DNA of 6,052 bases from an uncultured Candidatus Melainabacteria bacterium (GTDB lineage Bacteria > Cyanobacteriota > Vampirovibrionia > Gastranaerophilales > Gastranaerophilaceae), in the NCBI GenBank assembly GCA_934675695.1, contig CAKURN010000096.1:1-6052 (forward strand), written 5' to 3'. The position numbers were made by a program, and so were the translations under genes. The notes under the pieces were generated by a model. The model had not been told where the DNA came from. It worked only from the letters and a program-made list of their open reading frames with translations, and ran no database searches. Of this stretch, positions 4,228 to 6,052 are shown piece after piece (the first letter of the stretch is position 1; the number at the start of each line of letters is the position of its first letter).

Positions 4228-5187
4228 ATGAAAAATAAAATTTTTGACTGTATAATTTTAGGCGGTGGGCCAAGCGGTTTGTCTTGTGCATTGTATGCAA
4301 AAAGAGGGGGTTTGGATGTTGGAATAGTGGATATTTCGGCTCTTGGCGGCACACCTGCAAATTATTGCGAAATAGAAAACTATCTCGGTTTTTCAAAAAT
4401 ACAAGGATATGAACTTTGTGAAAAATTTGAAAAACACGTTGATGATTTCAAAATCCAAAAATTTCCTTATGAAGAAATGAAAAGTGTAGATTTAACTTCT
4501 CCAATTAAAACAATAAAAACACAAGACAACGAATTTAAAACCAAAACCGTTGTTATAGCAACAGGTGCAAAGCCAAAACCTTTGGGAGTTAAAGGAGAAA
4601 TAGAAAATATAGGCAGAGGTGTTAGCTATTGTGCTGTTTGTGATGGAAGTTTTTACAAAAACAAAATCGTTGCCGTTGTTGGGGGTGGAAATTCTGCACT
4701 GGAAGAAGCGATTTATTTGACCCAACATGCAAAAAAAGTCTACATAATTCACAGACGTGATAAGTTTCGTGCAGATGAAATAGTACAACAAAGGGCAAAA
4801 ACGAACAAAAAAATCGAATTTGTTTTGAACTCCGTTGTAGAAGAAATTTTGGCAAACGAAAAAGTTTATGCAATAAAAATCAAAGACACAAAAACAAACG
4901 ATATAAATGTTGTTTACTTAGATGGAATTTTCCCGTATGTCGGTTTAATGCCAAATTCTGAAATTTTTCAATCTCAAGTTCAATTAGACAAAAATGGTTT
5001 TATTGAAACAGATTGCAATATGAAAACATCGACAGATGGAGTTTATGCAATAGGTGATGTTAGAAATACACCCCTAAGACAAGTAATAACTGCGGTTTCT
5101 GATGGTGCAATTGCAGGAGTGAAGGTTGCTAATTATTTGCTTGAAAAGAATGAAGTCTTGCAAAAAGAATTAAATAGAGAATTTTAA
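4228..5187 (+). CDS. trxB: Thioredoxin reductase (NADPH)
   Basis: This flavoenzyme passes electrons from NADPH through FAD and a cysteine pair to thioredoxin in the cytoplasm. At 319 residues it has the usual bacterial length. The N-terminal FAD-binding fold shows GGGPSG at 12-17 and ATGAKPK at 111-117. The redox motif CAVC is at 135-138 within SYCAVCDGSF. The NADPH domain has GGGNSALEEA at 152-161 and HRRDKFRA at 175-182, whose arginines bind the 2'-phosphate and so favour NADPH over NADH. The C-terminal FAD part has YAIGDVRNTPLRQVITAVSD starting at 273. One variation is GGTPANYCEIENYLGF (40-55), where many homologues have GGQ. The gene has a normal ribosome site, follows a lipoprotein gene and ends before a strong hairpin shared with pnp. 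No thioredoxin gene is in the window. Assignment to the related NTR/ferredoxin-dependent flavoproteins is unlikely given the intact NADPH motifs. Confidence 0.95.
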   Translation: MKNKIFDCIILGGGPSGLSCALYAKRGGLDVGIVDISALGGTPANYCEIENYLGFSKIQGYELCEKFEKHVDDFKIQKFPYEEMKSVDLTSPIKTIKTQDNEFKTKTVVIATGAKPKPLGVKGEIENIGRGVSYCAVCDGSFYKNKIVAVVGGGNSALEEAIYLTQHAKKVYIIHRRDKFRADEIVQQRAKTNKKIEFVLNSVVEEILANEKVYAIKIKDTKTNDINVVYLDGIFPYVGLMPNSEIFQSQVQLDKNGFIETDCNMKTSTDGVYAIGDVRNTPLRQVITAVSDGAIAGVKVANYLLEKNEVLQKELNREF

Positions 5188-5210
5188 AAACAATTGCATA
5201 AAACAAATAT

Positions 5211-5242
5211 AAAAACAGCTGCTAGATTTAGCAGCTGTTTTT
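5211..5242. terminator. Strong bidirectional intrinsic terminator
   Basis: A perfect 14-bp stem (5211-5224 with 5229-5242) reads AAAAACAGCTGCTA against TAGCAGCTGTTTTT with loop GATT. The T run on the right serves trxB, and the A run on the left serves the convergent pnp on the minus strand. Confidence 0.92.
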
Positions 5243-5260
5243 GAGTCTTTTATTTTTTAG

Positions 5261-6052
5261 TTATTGAACTTTTGCTTTATCTTCTTCGGTTAAGCCTTTG
5301 ATTGTCAAGTTTACTCTACCTTTGTCGTCGATTTTTTGAACTTTAACAATAACTTCTTGACCAATAGTCAAATGAGGTTCGATTGTTTCAATTCTTTCTT
5401 GACAAACTTGTGAAATATGTACCATTCCGTCTTTTCCCGGAGCTAATTCTACAAAAGCACCTATCGGAATGATTCTAACAACTTTACCTTTGCAAACCAT
5501 ACCAACTTCAGGTTTGAATGTTAAGTCTTTAATCATCTTTTTCGCAAGTTCTGCACCTTCTTTGTCATTTGATGTGATTGTGACTTTTCCGTCATCTTGG
5601 ATATCGATTTCTGCACCTGTAGCGTCAATTATGCTTCTAATCATTTTTCCGCCAGGGCCGATTACTGTTCCTATGTCTTCTGTTGGGATTGTCATAGACA
5701 TTAATCTAGGAGCGTTTGGTGAAACTTCCGGACGAGGAGCTGAAATTGCTTCTGCCATACAATCCATAATGTACAATCTACCGTCTTTTGCTTGACCTAA
5801 AGCACGTCTTAGGGTTTCGTTTGATATGCCTTTAATTTTCATATCCATTTGAAGTGCAGTGATACCTTCTCTGTTACCTGTAACTTTGAAGTCCATATCA
5901 CCCAAAAAGTCTTCAATACCTTGAATATCAGTAAGAACGATATCGCCATCGTCTTCGTGGATTAAACCCATTGCAACGCCGCCTATCATACATTTTACAG
6001 GAACACCTGCGTCCATCAATGCCATAGAAGAAGCACAAGTAGAGCCCATAGA
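5261..6052 (-). CDS. pnp: Polynucleotide phosphorylase, C-terminal part (5' end outside window)
   Basis: PNPase degrades RNA 3' to 5' by phosphorolysis, releasing nucleoside diphosphates, as a trimeric cytoplasmic enzyme. The visible ~263 residues begin inside the second RNase PH-like core (GSTCASSMALMDAGVPVKCM) and include DIQGIEDFLGDMDFKVTG, which contains the conserved aspartates equivalent, in E. coli, to the metal-binding catalytic pair. The linker helix region with APRPEVSPNAPR follows. Then comes a KH RNA-binding domain with IGTVIGPGGKMIRSI (the GPGG loop) and an S1 RNA-binding domain (GKVVRIIPIGAFVELAPGKD, then GMVHISQV). The protein stops shortly after the S1 domain (GLTEEDKAKVQ), with no long C-terminal extension for degradosome contacts. 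Domain order and residues match the family throughout, so the frame is intact. The N-terminal PH-like core and start lie beyond the window. The gene converges on trxB, with a shared terminator between them. Confidence 0.96.
   Translation of the reverse strand, partial: SMGSTCASSMALMDAGVPVKCMIGGVAMGLIHEDDGDIVLTDIQGIEDFLGDMDFKVTGNREGITALQMDMKIKGISNETLRRALGQAKDGRLYIMDCMAEAISAPRPEVSPNAPRLMSMTIPTEDIGTVIGPGGKMIRSIIDATGAEIDIQDDGKVTITSNDKEGAELAKKMIKDLTFKPEVGMVCKGKVVRIIPIGAFVELAPGKDGMVHISQVCQERIETIEPHLTIGQEVIVKVQKIDDKGRVNLTIKGLTEEDKAKVQ

Noticed and set aside
4492..4873. Minus-strand open frames opposite trxB
   Set aside because: They lie inside the strongly conserved trxB frame, and their Phe/Cys-rich composition is typical of antisense translation.
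5469..5795. Plus-strand open frame opposite pnp
   Set aside because: It is the shadow of the highly conserved KH/S1 region of pnp; no independent features.

Overview
The window is AT-rich (roughly one third G+C by eye) and bacterial. The best guess for the source is a gut-type member of the Gastranaerophilales (Vampirovibrionia, formerly Melainabacteria, the non-photosynthetic sister lineage of Cyanobacteria). This rests on the pilin-like protein with a KKA/FTLAEV leader, the CPHG...CPIC zinc-knuckle protein and several short secreted orphan proteins, which I associate with that lineage. It is an inference from style, not a search result. Only two genes are universally recognisable: thioredoxin reductase (trxB) and the 3' part of polynucleotide phosphorylase (pnp).

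Layout. Positions 1-1016 hold two closely spaced minus-strand genes. The upstream one encodes a soluble protein with a CPHG/CPIC zinc knuckle and long amphipathic helices. The downstream one encodes a membrane-anchored protein that runs off the window. Between them and the next gene (about 1052-1165, minus strand) lies what I read as a compact class-II cobalamin riboswitch, with a P4 hairpin, a P5/P6 arm and a downstream P13-like hairpin whose loop can kiss L5. Positions 1237-1740 (minus) encode an exported TPR protein. Divergent from it, 1834-2322 (+) encodes a small secreted orphan. A symmetric terminator at 2330-2359 separates that gene from a convergent pilin-like gene (2372-3196, minus). 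A perfect 9-bp inverted repeat (3231-3255) then separates the pilin-like gene from a divergent small ribbon-helix-helix regulator (3312-3473, +). A lipoprotein gene (3520-4167, +) and trxB (4228-5187, +) follow. A strong symmetric hairpin (5211-5242) ends trxB and the convergent pnp (5261 to beyond 6052, minus).

How it fits together. Most of the unknown genes look extracytoplasmic (pilin-like, lipoprotein, two signal-peptide proteins), so the centre of the window is a cell-surface accessory region between housekeeping genes. Translation starts are mixed: some genes have good Shine-Dalgarno sites, two of them with TTG starts, while two plus-strand genes have promoter-like elements placed so that the transcript would begin at the ATG (candidate leaderless mRNAs).

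The most interesting observation is the apparent B12-responsive leader in front of an uncharacterised zinc-knuckle/membrane-protein pair. It would place an unknown system under cobalamin control. Second is the palindrome shared by the RHH regulator and the pilin-like gene, which suggests a local regulatory circuit. No RNA genes other than the riboswitch, and no CRISPR arrays or mobile elements, were seen.
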